Of a stretch of 9,132 nt of DNA, positions 1 through 5,338 are shown piece by piece. This stretch comes from Clostridium sp. CAG:138 (GTDB lineage: Bacteria > Bacillota > Clostridia > Christensenellales > CAG-138): NCBI GenBank assembly GCA_000435055.1, contig FR879670.1:1-9132 (forward strand), written 5' to 3'. Every line of letters starts with the position of its first letter. Positions within the stretch are counted from its first letter, which is position 1. The notes under the pieces are model-generated. The model was not told the DNA's origin, made no database searches, and saw only the letters and a list, made by a program, of their open reading frames with translations. The translations under genes were made by a program, and so were the position numbers.

Positions 1-604
1 GGCTGATGGTAGCCATGCCGCCGGGTGCGGGAGTGTTGGGGTTCTGGGTGGGAGTGGGTTCCTCAGTGGGAGGTACGGGAGTGGGCTCACTGCCGCCGGT
101 GATGGTAACGGTTGCGTTATTTACAACGTTGGCAATGGGGGTTGCCTGACCGCCGGTGGGGAAGTTTTTGAACTCAGTGATGACGAGAGCGAGATCGCTT
201 GCGCCGTTTGCTGCACCTTCCTTAACGCGGAGCGTTACGGAGCAGATGGTGCCGCTCTGAGTGAAAGCAGCGGTGGGCATCATGACGCCGAGGCGCATGG
301 AGCCGGGGATGGTGGTGGCATCAACAAGCTGAATGCCGCCGAGGTCGATGATCTGGTTGAGAACATCGCCGCAAGTGTGGGACACATACTCGAATGCATC
401 AGCATTATAGTTGAACTGCATGTTGAGTACATGTGCTTCGAAAGTGCCGTTCACGGTGAGGTTAACGGTGATTTCGCCGCCGGGGGTTGCCGTTGCGGGT
501 GCATTTTCAACTGCGAATACAACTTCGCCGTCTGCAAACACGGGGATGGCTACAAGGGAAAGTACCATCATTGCCGCTACGAGCATTGCAAGAAACTTTT
601 TCAT
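1..604 (-). CDS. Secreted cohesin-domain protein, N-terminal part (3' end outside window)
   Basis: The minus-strand frame is open from ATG at 604-602 to the window edge (201 codons plus one base), preceded by a GGAAGGAG ribosome binding site about 5 bases upstream. Residues 1-24 are a Sec signal peptide (MKK, hydrophobic core, cleavage after VFA). Residues about 28-169 match the cohesin fold as I know it: an early strand, a PGGEITVNLTV stretch (41-51), FNYNADAFEYV (64-73), PGSMRLGV (100-107), SGTICSVTLRVKEG (117-130), then an NATVTIT strand (163-169). Residues 171-195 are a Pro/Thr/Glu-rich linker; the last visible residues, GGMATIS, could begin a C-terminal membrane anchor. In cellulosomes cohesins bind dockerins; many gut Clostridia carry lone cohesin-like domains in surface proteins of unknown partner. 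No catalytic domain, dockerin or sorting signal is visible before the edge. The cohesin call is by pattern recognition; the role is not established. Confidence 0.8.
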   Translation of the reverse strand, partial: MKKFLAMLVAAMMVLSLVAIPVFADGEVVFAVENAPATATPGGEITVNLTVNGTFEAHVLNMQFNYNADAFEYVSHTCGDVLNQIIDLGGIQLVDATTIPGSMRLGVMMPTAAFTQSGTICSVTLRVKEGAANGASDLALVITEFKNFPTGGQATPIANVVNNATVTITGGSEPTPVPPTEEPTPTQNPNTPAPGGMATIS

Positions 605-690
605 GTGGTTCTCCTTCCAACATATTTTTTTGCAGCTTTTGCTGCTTCGACCGAGCAGACGCTGTTGCACGTCCGCGCCAATCGGACATT

Positions 691-719
691 ATTCTATCAA
701 AAAAATAATGAATGTGCAA
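691..719 (-). promoter_or_regulatory. SigA-type promoter of the cohesin-domain gene
   Basis: On the minus strand TTGCAC (719-714) is followed after 17 bases by TAGAAT (696-691). Transcription would start near 684, giving a leader of about 80 bases. That leader begins with a perfect 5-bp hairpin, GTCCG/CGGAC (687-683 with 675-671), and carries a second one, GCAGC-AAAA-GCTGC (645-632), before the ribosome binding site. Confidence 0.6.
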
Positions 720-902
720 TTCCCAAAGCAAAATGCTCTTTTTTACTTGGTGACATTTGAATATTCAATTTTCCCTTCACTGCCGTAAATATCGCGCATT
801 CTATCAACATTCTCTTTTCGTAAAAATAAATAATATATTTTTAATTTCAGCCATAATCAACCTTAATTTGCACCAAATTACATTCCATCGCCAACTTATC
901 AC

Positions 903-932
903 GCATATATCGTCCGCCGAACGAGCAGAATA
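903..932 (+). promoter_or_regulatory. Candidate sigF/sigG-type sporulation promoter
   Basis: GCATA at 903-907 and GAGCAGAATA at 923-932 are separated by 15 bases. They match the Bacillus sigF consensus as I recall it (GYATA, about 15 bases, GGNNANANTA) at all defined positions but one (A for G at 924). The predicted start, about 938-940, lies just upstream of the SpoIIQ-like gene, whose Bacillus counterpart belongs to the sigF regulon. The match was found by eye and not scored against background. Confidence 0.5.
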
Positions 933-1004
933 AAGGCATTGGAACACAAAAAAGTCCAAAGCCTGAATAAACGGATTATTCTGAATACTGAAAGGAACAG
1001 AACA

Positions 1005-1787
1005 ATGAATCGCAAGCAACAAATCAAGTGGCGGTTTCGCAGATTCCGCCTTCGCTCAGCAGTTTTTATGCGCCGCAACGGACTTTATCTTGCCCTTGCG
1101 GGCTGTCTCGCCTCCCTCGGCGGCGCAGCAGTTTTGATTTTTACGGCCGGAGGGAACGATGCCCCGAATGCACCGGTCAACCGTTCGGACGACCAAAGGC
1201 TTGAAAACGTGCTGAACACTGTTTCCGCCGAAAGCGGCACTCCGGTGCCCGCCGTTGAAACGCCGGCCGCAGGCACAGCCTTGCCGCGCCCAACGCCGCT
1301 TGCACTGCCGGAATTCACGCCCATGCCCGAACTTTCGCCCGAACCCGAACCGACTGCGGACGGAATTTTGTCCGGATTGAAGCCGCCGGTTGACGGAACC
1401 GTTATGAAGAGCTTTGCAATCAACTCTCTGCTTTATTCGGAGACGCTTCATCAATGGATGACGCATCCCGGAGTTGACATAGAATGCAGCAAGGGCAGTG
1501 AAGTCCGTGCAATTGCGGACGGAACGATTAAAAATGTTTACGTTGACGACAGACTCGGGGTCACAATCGTCATCTCTCACGCAAACGGCATGGCAAGCGT
1601 TTACTCCAATCTGAAGGCTGAGCCGCCCGTGAATATCGGCGACAGAATCACCGCCCGTCAAGTCATTGGCTGCATCGGCGACACGGCGATCAGCGAATGC
1701 GCGGAGCGGAGTCACCTGCATTTTGAAATCCGTGTCAACGGCAGCCCTGTCGATCCCGAAAGTATTATAACCTTTATTAAGCCGTGA
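1005..1787 (+). CDS. spoIIQ: SpoIIQ-like M23 (LytM) family peptidase, membrane anchored
   Basis: The 260-residue protein starts at ATG 1005, 8 bases after AAAGGA (991-996). An upstream TTG at 939 stays in frame but coincides with the predicted transcription start, so I reject it. Residues 1-26 are strongly basic, 27-48 form one membrane segment, and 50-120 are a Pro/Glu/Thr-rich stalk. A C-terminal M23 domain covers about 127-257. Zinc-ligand motifs are intact: HPGVD (H154, D158) and HLH (H237, H239). The usual YGHL motif reads YSNL (200-203), so one catalytic-site His is Asn, as I remember from SpoIIQ proteins. The LHQWMTHPGVDI segment also resembles SpoIIQ rather than general M23 hydrolases. 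In Bacillus, SpoIIQ sits in the forespore membrane and binds SpoIIIAH across the engulfment space; in Clostridium difficile the zinc site is also present. A generic cell-wall endopeptidase is the alternative. Confidence 0.78.
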   Translation: MNRKQQIKWRFRRFRLRSAVFMRRNGLYLALAGCLASLGGAAVLIFTAGGNDAPNAPVNRSDDQRLENVLNTVSAESGTPVPAVETPAAGTALPRPTPLALPEFTPMPELSPEPEPTADGILSGLKPPVDGTVMKSFAINSLLYSETLHQWMTHPGVDIECSKGSEVRAIADGTIKNVYVDDRLGVTIVISHANGMASVYSNLKAEPPVNIGDRITARQVIGCIGDTAISECAERSHLHFEIRVNGSPVDPESIITFIKP

Positions 1788-1820
1788 ACAGTCGTGAACA
1801 GCGGACAACGAATCGGAAAC

Positions 1821-1910
1821 AGGCATTTGCGGAAATGAGATTAAGGCAGTGAGCTTAAAAGTCATATGCCTCCCTCATTTCCCCGCCGTTCACCGTTCCC
1901 GATGCCTTTT
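1821..1910 (+). terminator. Possible terminator: nested stem-loop downstream of spoIIQ-like gene
   Basis: Three nested complementary pairs can form: AGGCAT (1821-1826) with ATGCCT (1902-1907), GGAAATGAG (1831-1839) with CTCATTTCC (1874-1882), and TTAAG (1841-1845) with CTTAA (1854-1858). The structure ends in a short TTTT (1907-1910). The T tract is weak and the stems have unpaired gaps, so termination is uncertain. A second ATGCCT at 1866-1871 offers alternative pairing. Confidence 0.35.
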
Positions 1911-1949
1911 AAACCCGAAAAATCGTCCGCGGCTGCGGCACTTTTTTAA

Positions 1950-1978
1950 TTGCAAAATTCGCCCGCGCGTTTTATAAT
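1950..1978 (+). promoter_or_regulatory. SigA-type promoter of mazG
   Basis: TTGCAA (1950-1955) and a perfect TATAAT (1973-1978) are separated by 17 bases. The start site would be near 1985, giving a leader of about 60 bases ending in GGAGA (2036-2040), 6 bases before the mazG start. Confidence 0.75.
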
Positions 1979-2046
1979 AAGGTCAGTTTCAATCCGGCGC
2001 AGTTTCCGAACCGGATTCGCAGCAGATTTTCGAATGGAGAAATATT

Positions 2047-3519
2047 ATGAAAACGCTTACCGTTATCCCGCTTGCAACGCCGCAGACCGTTCCTCAGAAC
2101 TCACTCGAAGCGGTTAAATCCGTTGACCGACTGTATTTGCAGACAACGGAGCATATATGCGCAAATGCCGCACTCCGCATCCGTCCCGAAGCGGTTTCAA
2201 TGGATGATTTATACAGCGAATGCTTTGATTTTGACGAATTGAACGAACGCATTGCCGAAAGGCTTGCGGCGGCATTCGAATCCGAGAATGCGGAAAACCT
2301 CAACGTCGGCTATGCCGTCCTCGGCCGCGGCGTTGAAGGTGAGCTTGCCGCGCTGTTGTGCAGCCGTGCGAACGAAAACGGATTTACCGTCCGTTTCATG
2401 CCCGCGCCGGGCTTTGCGGAATCCGCGGTTTGTGCCGCCGCAAACTGCGGGCATATTGCGCCGTGGTCGGGTTATGATATTCGTTCGGCGCATTCCTTCA
2501 GTATAATAGGAACGGATTTCCCCGTTGTTATTGAAGAGACGGACAACCTGCTTATCGCGGGCGAAATCAAACTTCGGCTGAGCGAGTACTACCCGGATGA
2601 ATCCGATGTTTTTGTCTGCACAATGAACAACTGCGGAGAATACGATGTTAATTGCCTTCCGCTGCACCGAATGGATCACCCGGAAGCGGAAAAGCTTTAC
2701 GGTTCGGCAACCGTCGTTCTTGTTCCACCCTGCGGGCTTTTGCAGCGTACACGCCACGGCATTGACGGGCTGCTTGAAGTTATGCATCGGCTCCGCGCTC
2801 CCGGCGGCTGCCCGTGGGATGCGGAGCAAACCCACGAAAGCCTGCGCTCCTCGCTGCTGGAAGAAACATACGAGGTGCTTGATGCGCTCGACAGCAACGA
2901 TATGACTGCGCTTGAAGAGGAACTCGGCGACCTGCTGCTGCAAATCGTTTTCCATTCCGTTATCGAAGAAGAATGCAGCGACTTCACCCTGCGTGATGTC
3001 ACAACGGGAATCACCAACAAGCTCATTTATCGCCATCCGCATGTGTTCGGCAGCGTTCATGTTGACGGCACGAATGACGTGCTTGCAAATTGGGAAAAGC
3101 TCAAGCAGAAAGAGAAGCACCAGCAAACCGTGGCCGACACTCTGCGCGCAGTTCCCAAAGCATTCCCCGCACTGATGCGCAGCTGCAAAATTCAAAAGCG
3201 CGCCGCCCGAGTCGGGTTCGATTGGGACACCGCTGCCGACACCCTGCCGAAAGTCCACGAAGAGGCGGACGAAGTTCTTGATGCACTCAAAAAGGGCGAT
3301 GCTCCGGCAATTACGGAAGAAATCGGCGATCTGCTCTTTGCCTGTGTAAATGCGGCCCGCAAAGCCGGTGTCGATCCGGAGCTTGCACTTGCCGCAGCAA
3401 CGCAAAAATTCACGAACAGATTCATCAAAATGGAAGAACTCATCCTGTCCGAAGGCGGTTGTCTTTCGGATATGACTCTTGAGCAAATGGATTCATATTG
3501 GGATAGGATAAAAAAGTGA
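2047..3519 (+). CDS. mazG: YabN-type bifunctional protein: tetrapyrrole-methylase-like domain plus MazG NTP pyrophosphohydrolase
   Basis: The 490-residue protein starts at ATG 2047 behind GGAGA with a 6-base gap. The first ~235 residues correspond to the SAM-dependent tetrapyrrole (corrin/porphyrin) methylase-like domain fused to MazG in Firmicutes; it is divergent here, with no clear Gly-rich SAM loop, so catalysis by it is doubtful. Residues about 245-490 carry two MazG repeats. The first has GGCPWD (253-258), EETYE (272-276) and ELGD (292-295); the second has EEADE (405-409) and EIGD (425-428). Both thus keep the EExxE and ExxD residues that bind magnesium in MazG. MazG hydrolyses nucleoside triphosphates to monophosphate and pyrophosphate, cleaning the pool of non-canonical nucleotides. 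Length agrees with the YabN family. In many Clostridia mazG sits next to a HU gene, as here, although a separate promoter lies between the two. Confidence 0.93.
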   Translation: MKTLTVIPLATPQTVPQNSLEAVKSVDRLYLQTTEHICANAALRIRPEAVSMDDLYSECFDFDELNERIAERLAAAFESENAENLNVGYAVLGRGVEGELAALLCSRANENGFTVRFMPAPGFAESAVCAAANCGHIAPWSGYDIRSAHSFSIIGTDFPVVIEETDNLLIAGEIKLRLSEYYPDESDVFVCTMNNCGEYDVNCLPLHRMDHPEAEKLYGSATVVLVPPCGLLQRTRHGIDGLLEVMHRLRAPGGCPWDAEQTHESLRSSLLEETYEVLDALDSNDMTALEEELGDLLLQIVFHSVIEEECSDFTLRDVTTGITNKLIYRHPHVFGSVHVDGTNDVLANWEKLKQKEKHQQTVADTLRAVPKAFPALMRSCKIQKRAARVGFDWDTAADTLPKVHEEADEVLDALKKGDAPAITEEIGDLLFACVNAARKAGVDPELALAAATQKFTNRFIKMEELILSEGGCLSDMTLEQMDSYWDRIKK

Positions 3520-3559
3520 ATTAAATTGCGATATTTGCTTAAAATATACCAAAAAGCTA

Positions 3560-3588
3560 TTGTGTTTTCGGCGCGAGACTGATAAAAT
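3560..3588 (+). promoter_or_regulatory. SigA-type promoter of the HU gene
   Basis: TTGTGT (3560-3565) and TAAAAT (3583-3588) are separated by 17 bases. The predicted start near 3595 leaves a leader of about 110 bases, so HU can be transcribed independently of mazG. No T-tailed terminator is seen after mazG, so some read-through is also possible. Confidence 0.55.
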
Positions 3589-3606
3589 ACTGAATGTTGC
3601 TTAAGG

Positions 3607-3663
3607 GTTCGGGTTTTCCGCCCGAACAAAGCATAACAGGGTTCTGCACCATGTTGTGCACAA
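3607..3663 (+). promoter_or_regulatory. HU leader: stem-loop and palindrome
   Basis: A perfect 7-bp inverted repeat, GTTCGGG (3607-3613) with CCCGAAC (3621-3627), lies near the start of the predicted HU transcript and lacks a following T tract on either strand. It is followed by the perfect 10-bp palindrome TTGTGCACAA (3654-3663), which overlaps a TGCAC/GTGCA pair (3645-3649 with 3656-3660). A repressor site or an mRNA-stability element is possible; nothing identifies a binder. Confidence 0.4.
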
Positions 3664-3705
3664 TAGCGTAATTTTTAGTTTATTCTATAAACGGAGGAAC
3701 ATACA

Positions 3706-3984
3706 ATGAATAAGGCTCAGCTTATCAGCACTCTTGCGAGCACGACCAACCTTACCAGGAGGGATGCAGACGTTGCAGTCAATTCCATCTTCAATCTCAT
3801 CATCGAACAGCTCAGGCAGGGCGACAAAGTTCAGATCGTCGGCTTTGGCTGCTTTGAAGTTCGCGAACGTCCCGCACGCAAGGGCCGCAACCCCATGACC
3901 GGTGAGGCTATCGATATCGATGCCACCCGTTCCGTTGCTTTCAAGCCCGGCAAGTCCATTAAAGACGCTATGGACAACAAATAA
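3706..3984 (+). CDS. hup: HU-family histone-like DNA-binding protein
   Basis: The 92-residue protein starts at ATG 3706, 8 bases after GGAGG (3693-3697). Its length and sequence are typical of HU: an N-terminal helical dimerisation region beginning MNKAQLI, the core GFGCFEVRERPARKGRNPMTG (46-66), and the C-terminal KPGKSIKDAM segment. The arm contains RNP with the Pro (P63) that HU and IHF proteins intercalate between bases when bending DNA. HU acts as a dimer that bends and compacts the nucleoid and supports replication and recombination. A Cys at position 49 sits in the strand leading into the arm. The gene stands alone between its own leader and a terminator (4011-4046). Codon use is rich in preferred codons, as expected of an abundant protein. 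Confidence 0.97.
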   Translation: MNKAQLISTLASTTNLTRRDADVAVNSIFNLIIEQLRQGDKVQIVGFGCFEVRERPARKGRNPMTGEAIDIDATRSVAFKPGKSIKDAMDNK

Positions 3985-4010
3985 TTTTTGCTTATAAACC
4001 AAACTTTCCG

Positions 4011-4046
4011 GCCGCACTGTATGTCATATAGCGCGGCTTTTAATTT
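4011..4046 (+). terminator. Rho-independent terminator of the HU gene
   Basis: GCCGC (4011-4015) pairs with GCGGC (4033-4037), and the stem continues inward after an A-C mismatch through CTGTA and its partner with one G-U pair. It is followed by TTTTAATTT (4038-4046), 27 bases after the HU stop codon. Confidence 0.7.
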
Positions 4047-4062
4047 ATTTATTCGAAAAGGC

Positions 4063-4090
4063 TTGATTTCTGCCGTTTTCGTGGTAAAAT
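4063..4090 (+). promoter_or_regulatory. SigA-type promoter of the ferredoxin gene
   Basis: TTGATT (4063-4068) and TAAAAT (4085-4090) are separated by 16 bases. The predicted start near 4097 coincides with the first base of the hairpin at 4097-4115. Confidence 0.6.
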
Positions 4091-4096
4091 ACTGTT

Positions 4097-4115
4097 GAGG
4101 CAGCTGAGCTGCCTC
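4097..4115 (+). promoter_or_regulatory. 5'-terminal hairpin of the ferredoxin mRNA
   Basis: GAGGCAGC (4097-4104), a TGA loop and GCTGCCTC (4108-4115) form a perfect 8-bp stem at or next to the predicted transcript 5' end. Such 5' hairpins are known to protect bacterial mRNAs from 5'-dependent decay; that role here is inference. There is no T tract, so it is not a terminator. Confidence 0.55.
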
Positions 4116-4145
4116 GGAATCAAATATTTTTCGGAGGTAATACTC

Positions 4146-4316
4146 ATGGCTTATCGTATCACTGAAGCTTGCATCGCATGCGGCGCATGTGCAGCAGACT
4201 GCCCCGTCGGCGCAATTTCCGAGGGTGACGGCAAATACGAAATCAATCCCGACGCTTGCATCGAGTGCGGCCTTTGCGCAAGCACATGTCCCGTCGGTGC
4301 TCCCACCAACGACTGA
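4146..4316 (+). CDS. Clostridial-type 2[4Fe-4S] ferredoxin
   Basis: The 56-residue protein starts at ATG 4146, 8 bases behind GGAGG (4133-4137). An upstream in-frame ATG at 4095 lies at or before the predicted transcript start, inside the hairpin region, and lacks a ribosome binding site. Two CxxCxxCxxxCP cluster motifs are complete: C9, C12, C15, C19 and C38, C41, C44, C48, related by the internal pseudo-twofold repeat of this family. The length matches the classic 55-56 residue clostridial ferredoxins. It is a soluble low-potential electron carrier, typically serving pyruvate:ferredoxin oxidoreductase, hydrogenases or Rnf-type complexes in anaerobes. None of those partners is in the window. 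The gene is monocistronic, with its own promoter, 5' hairpin and downstream terminator. It supports a strictly anaerobic host. Confidence 0.97.
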   Translation: MAYRITEACIACGACAADCPVGAISEGDGKYEINPDACIECGLCASTCPVGAPTND

Positions 4317-4342
4317 TTCAGTCACAGCGCAGGTTTAATATC

Positions 4343-4376
4343 GCATTGAAAACTCGGTTTTCATCCAATGCTTTTT
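4343..4376 (+). terminator. Terminator of the ferredoxin gene
   Basis: GCATT (4343-4347) pairs with AATGC (4367-4371) and GAAAAC (4348-4353) with GTTTTC (4357-4362), followed directly by TTTTT (4372-4376). The extra pair GCAGGT (4329-4334) with ACCTGC (4380-4385) encloses the whole structure. Confidence 0.75.
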
Positions 4377-4414
4377 AACACCTGCTCGTGAAAATCTCCA
4401 CAAATTTATTTAAC

Positions 4415-4456
4415 CCGAAAGAGGGCGCGGTAAACCGTGCCCTCTTTCGGTTTTTT
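4415..4456 (+). terminator. Strong second rho-independent terminator
   Basis: CCGAAAGAGGGC (4415-4426) pairs perfectly with GCCCTCTTTCGG (4439-4450). With one G-U pair and CGG/CCG inside, the stem is 16 bp around a TAAA loop, followed by TTTTTT (4451-4456). It lies about 100 bases after the ferredoxin stop as a backup terminator. Confidence 0.9.
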
Positions 4457-4560
4457 CGAATACACTTCTCTGCGGAGTTCCGCCGAAAAGTTCAAATTCA
4501 GTCAAAGCCCACCTGCTTCACGGCTGTCTTTGCCGAAGAACAGTTTGTTTAATATATTTC

Positions 4561-4603
4561 AAATAAAAACAGCTCGCACGGTGCGGTTTGCAGCCGGGCG
4601 AGC
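4561..4603 (-). terminator. Terminator of the ECF transporter gene
   Basis: Read on the minus strand, GCTCGC (4603-4598) pairs with GCGAGC (4577-4572), with further G-C pairs inside, and is followed by TGTTTTTATTT (4571-4561). It sits about 25 bases after the stop codon of the minus-strand gene. Confidence 0.75.
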
Positions 4604-4627
4604 GTTCTCTTTAGTTTGGTTTACTGA

Positions 4628-5185
4628 TTAATTTGTTTTTTTGTTTTTCCTGCTTCCGAATTCACGTTCAAACAATTTTTTGATTCCGCATGCAAAGCAA
4701 AGCACATAACCCAGCACCGAACCCACAACATCCTCCAGTATCTGATACGGCAGTTTCATAACTGCATATTCGGGAGTTGAATAGATGAACGCTCTGCCGA
4801 GTGAGTAGCCGACAGTGTTTATAACAATGCCCAGAATGACGCCGATCACGGCACCCGCATTCAATTTGCTTCCGCGGAAAAGTTTGCGGGCGCAAAGCGA
4901 AACAACGATGGCCTGAATGCCGTGTGTCACAAGGGAAACAAACATCGGCGCAGGGTAAAAGAGCAAATCCCCGATGAACGCGCCTATGCCGCCGACGATG
5001 AACGCGCAAAGCGGATTCAGCAATATCGATGCAATGGTTATTATCGCGTTGTTAAGATAGATATGCCCGCCCGGAACCGGCACGCTGAGCATTGAGGAGC
5101 TCATGATAATGTTCATCGCAAGGAACATTGCCGTCACGGTGAGGGTTCTTGTTGAAAACTTTTTTTCATTCGTTTTAATTTCCAT
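4628..5185 (-). CDS. ECF transporter S component (vitamin-uptake substrate-binding membrane subunit)
   Basis: The 185-residue protein starts at ATG 5185-5183, behind AAAGGCGG (5197-5190). The frame stays open upstream to 5281, but that part has no start signal and overlaps the promoter. About six hydrophobic segments are seen, near residues 15-36, 43-58, 60-78, 83-101, 110-132 and 145-168, on a ~20-kDa frame with basic ends, as in S components. The segments PVPGGHIYLNNAIIT (36-50) and GGIGAFIGDLL (65-75) resemble S components of the HmpT/ThiW/PdxU-like kind. S components bind a vitamin and dock onto the shared EcfT-EcfA-EcfA' energising module, which is not in this window and is usually encoded elsewhere. 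Substrate cannot be read from sequence. The divergent MocR-type regulator favours vitamin B6 (PdxU-like), but thiamine precursors or riboflavin remain possible. Confidence 0.82.
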   Translation of the reverse strand: MEIKTNEKKFSTRTLTVTAMFLAMNIIMSSSMLSVPVPGGHIYLNNAIITIASILLNPLCAFIVGGIGAFIGDLLFYPAPMFVSLVTHGIQAIVVSLCARKLFRGSKLNAGAVIGVILGIVINTVGYSLGRAFIYSTPEYAVMKLPYQILEDVVGSVLGYVLCFACGIKKLFEREFGSRKNKKTN

Positions 5186-5207
5186 AATGCCGCCTTTCTG
5201 TTTCGCA

Positions 5208-5221
5208 CGGGCATCCGCCCG
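5208..5221 (-). promoter_or_regulatory. Hairpin in the ECF transporter leader
   Basis: On the minus strand CGGGC, a 4-base loop and GCCCG form a perfect 5-bp stem about 10 bases upstream of the ribosome binding site. The ~90-base leader is too short, and lacks the motifs, for the TPP or FMN riboswitches often found upstream of such transporters. Confidence 0.35.
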
Positions 5222-5253
5222 AGGCTGAAGCTTTCTGTCGTCCCTTACGGGGA

Positions 5254-5280
5254 TTGACTTTTGACGCAGGTTATTATACA
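5254..5280 (+). promoter_or_regulatory. Possible promoter of the MocR-type regulator gene
   Basis: TTGACT (5254-5259) and TATACA (5275-5280) are separated by 15 bases, which is shorter than ideal. The -10 overlaps the -10 of the divergent transporter promoter, so the two would compete or be co-regulated. Confidence 0.4.
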
Positions 5281-5299
5281 CTTAAACTGATACTGTCGC
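5273..5299 (-). promoter_or_regulatory. Promoter of the ECF transporter gene, weak -35
   Basis: The minus strand carries a perfect TATAAT (5278-5273). The best -35 is GCGACA (5299-5294), with four of six consensus bases and only a 15-base spacer. A good -10 with a poor -35 is typical of promoters that need an activator, and the inverted repeat 5281-5313 covers this -35. Confidence 0.5.
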
Positions 5300-5313
5300 T
5301 ATCGTCAGTTAAG
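5281..5313. promoter_or_regulatory. Imperfect inverted repeat, candidate operator between ECF transporter and MocR gene
   Basis: CTTAA (5281-5285) and CTGA (5287-5290) are mirrored by TCAG (5305-5308) and TTAAG (5309-5313), with GATA (5289-5292) and TATC (5300-5303) inside. The repeat is centred near 5297, lies over the transporter's -35 region and inside the regulator's predicted leader. It is the only clear symmetric element in the divergent intergenic region and is the natural candidate binding site for the adjacent regulator. Confidence 0.5.
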
Positions 5314-5338
5314 GAATATTTGATAAGGTCAGTTTGAA

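Larger units (their letters stand above)
605..1004. other. Divergent intergenic region, AT-rich, no gene seen
   Basis: This stretch separates the minus-strand cohesin gene from the plus-strand SpoIIQ-like gene. It holds the two divergent promoters listed separately and a perfect 12-bp palindrome TTGAATATTCAA at 757-768, about 70 bases upstream of the predicted cohesin-gene start site. The stretch 770-900 is AT-rich and shows no convincing coding frame or RNA gene. Confidence 0.5.
4317..4627. other. Convergent intergenic region, no gene seen
   Basis: This stretch lies between the convergent ferredoxin and ECF transporter genes and is largely terminator sequence: two plus-strand terminators and one minus-strand terminator, listed separately. 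Between 4457 and 4560 I see only AT-rich sequence with one short hairpin, GCGG-AGTT-CCGC near 4473, and no credible reading frame. Confidence 0.5.

Noticed and set aside
728..746. Plus-strand terminator AGCA-AAA-TGCT followed by T6
   Set aside because: The stem is only four base pairs, and no plus-strand gene ends upstream of it.
1056..1865. Minus-strand open frame of 269 codons opposite the SpoIIQ-like gene
   Set aside because: Shadow frame; the plus-strand frame carries intact M23 motifs, a membrane segment and a ribosome binding site.
2209..3486. Minus-strand open frame of 425 codons opposite mazG
   Set aside because: Shadow of the conserved MazG coding strand; it has no recognisable domain or start signal.
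5186..5281. TPP or FMN riboswitch upstream of the ECF transporter
   Set aside because: The leader after the predicted start is only about 90 bases and lacks the conserved motifs of those classes; only two short hairpins are seen.
1977..5335. 13-bp match ATAAGGTCAGTTT shared by the mazG leader (near 1979) and the mocR leader (near 5323)
   Set aside because: One such match is about what chance gives in 9 kb, and it occupies different positions relative to the two promoters.
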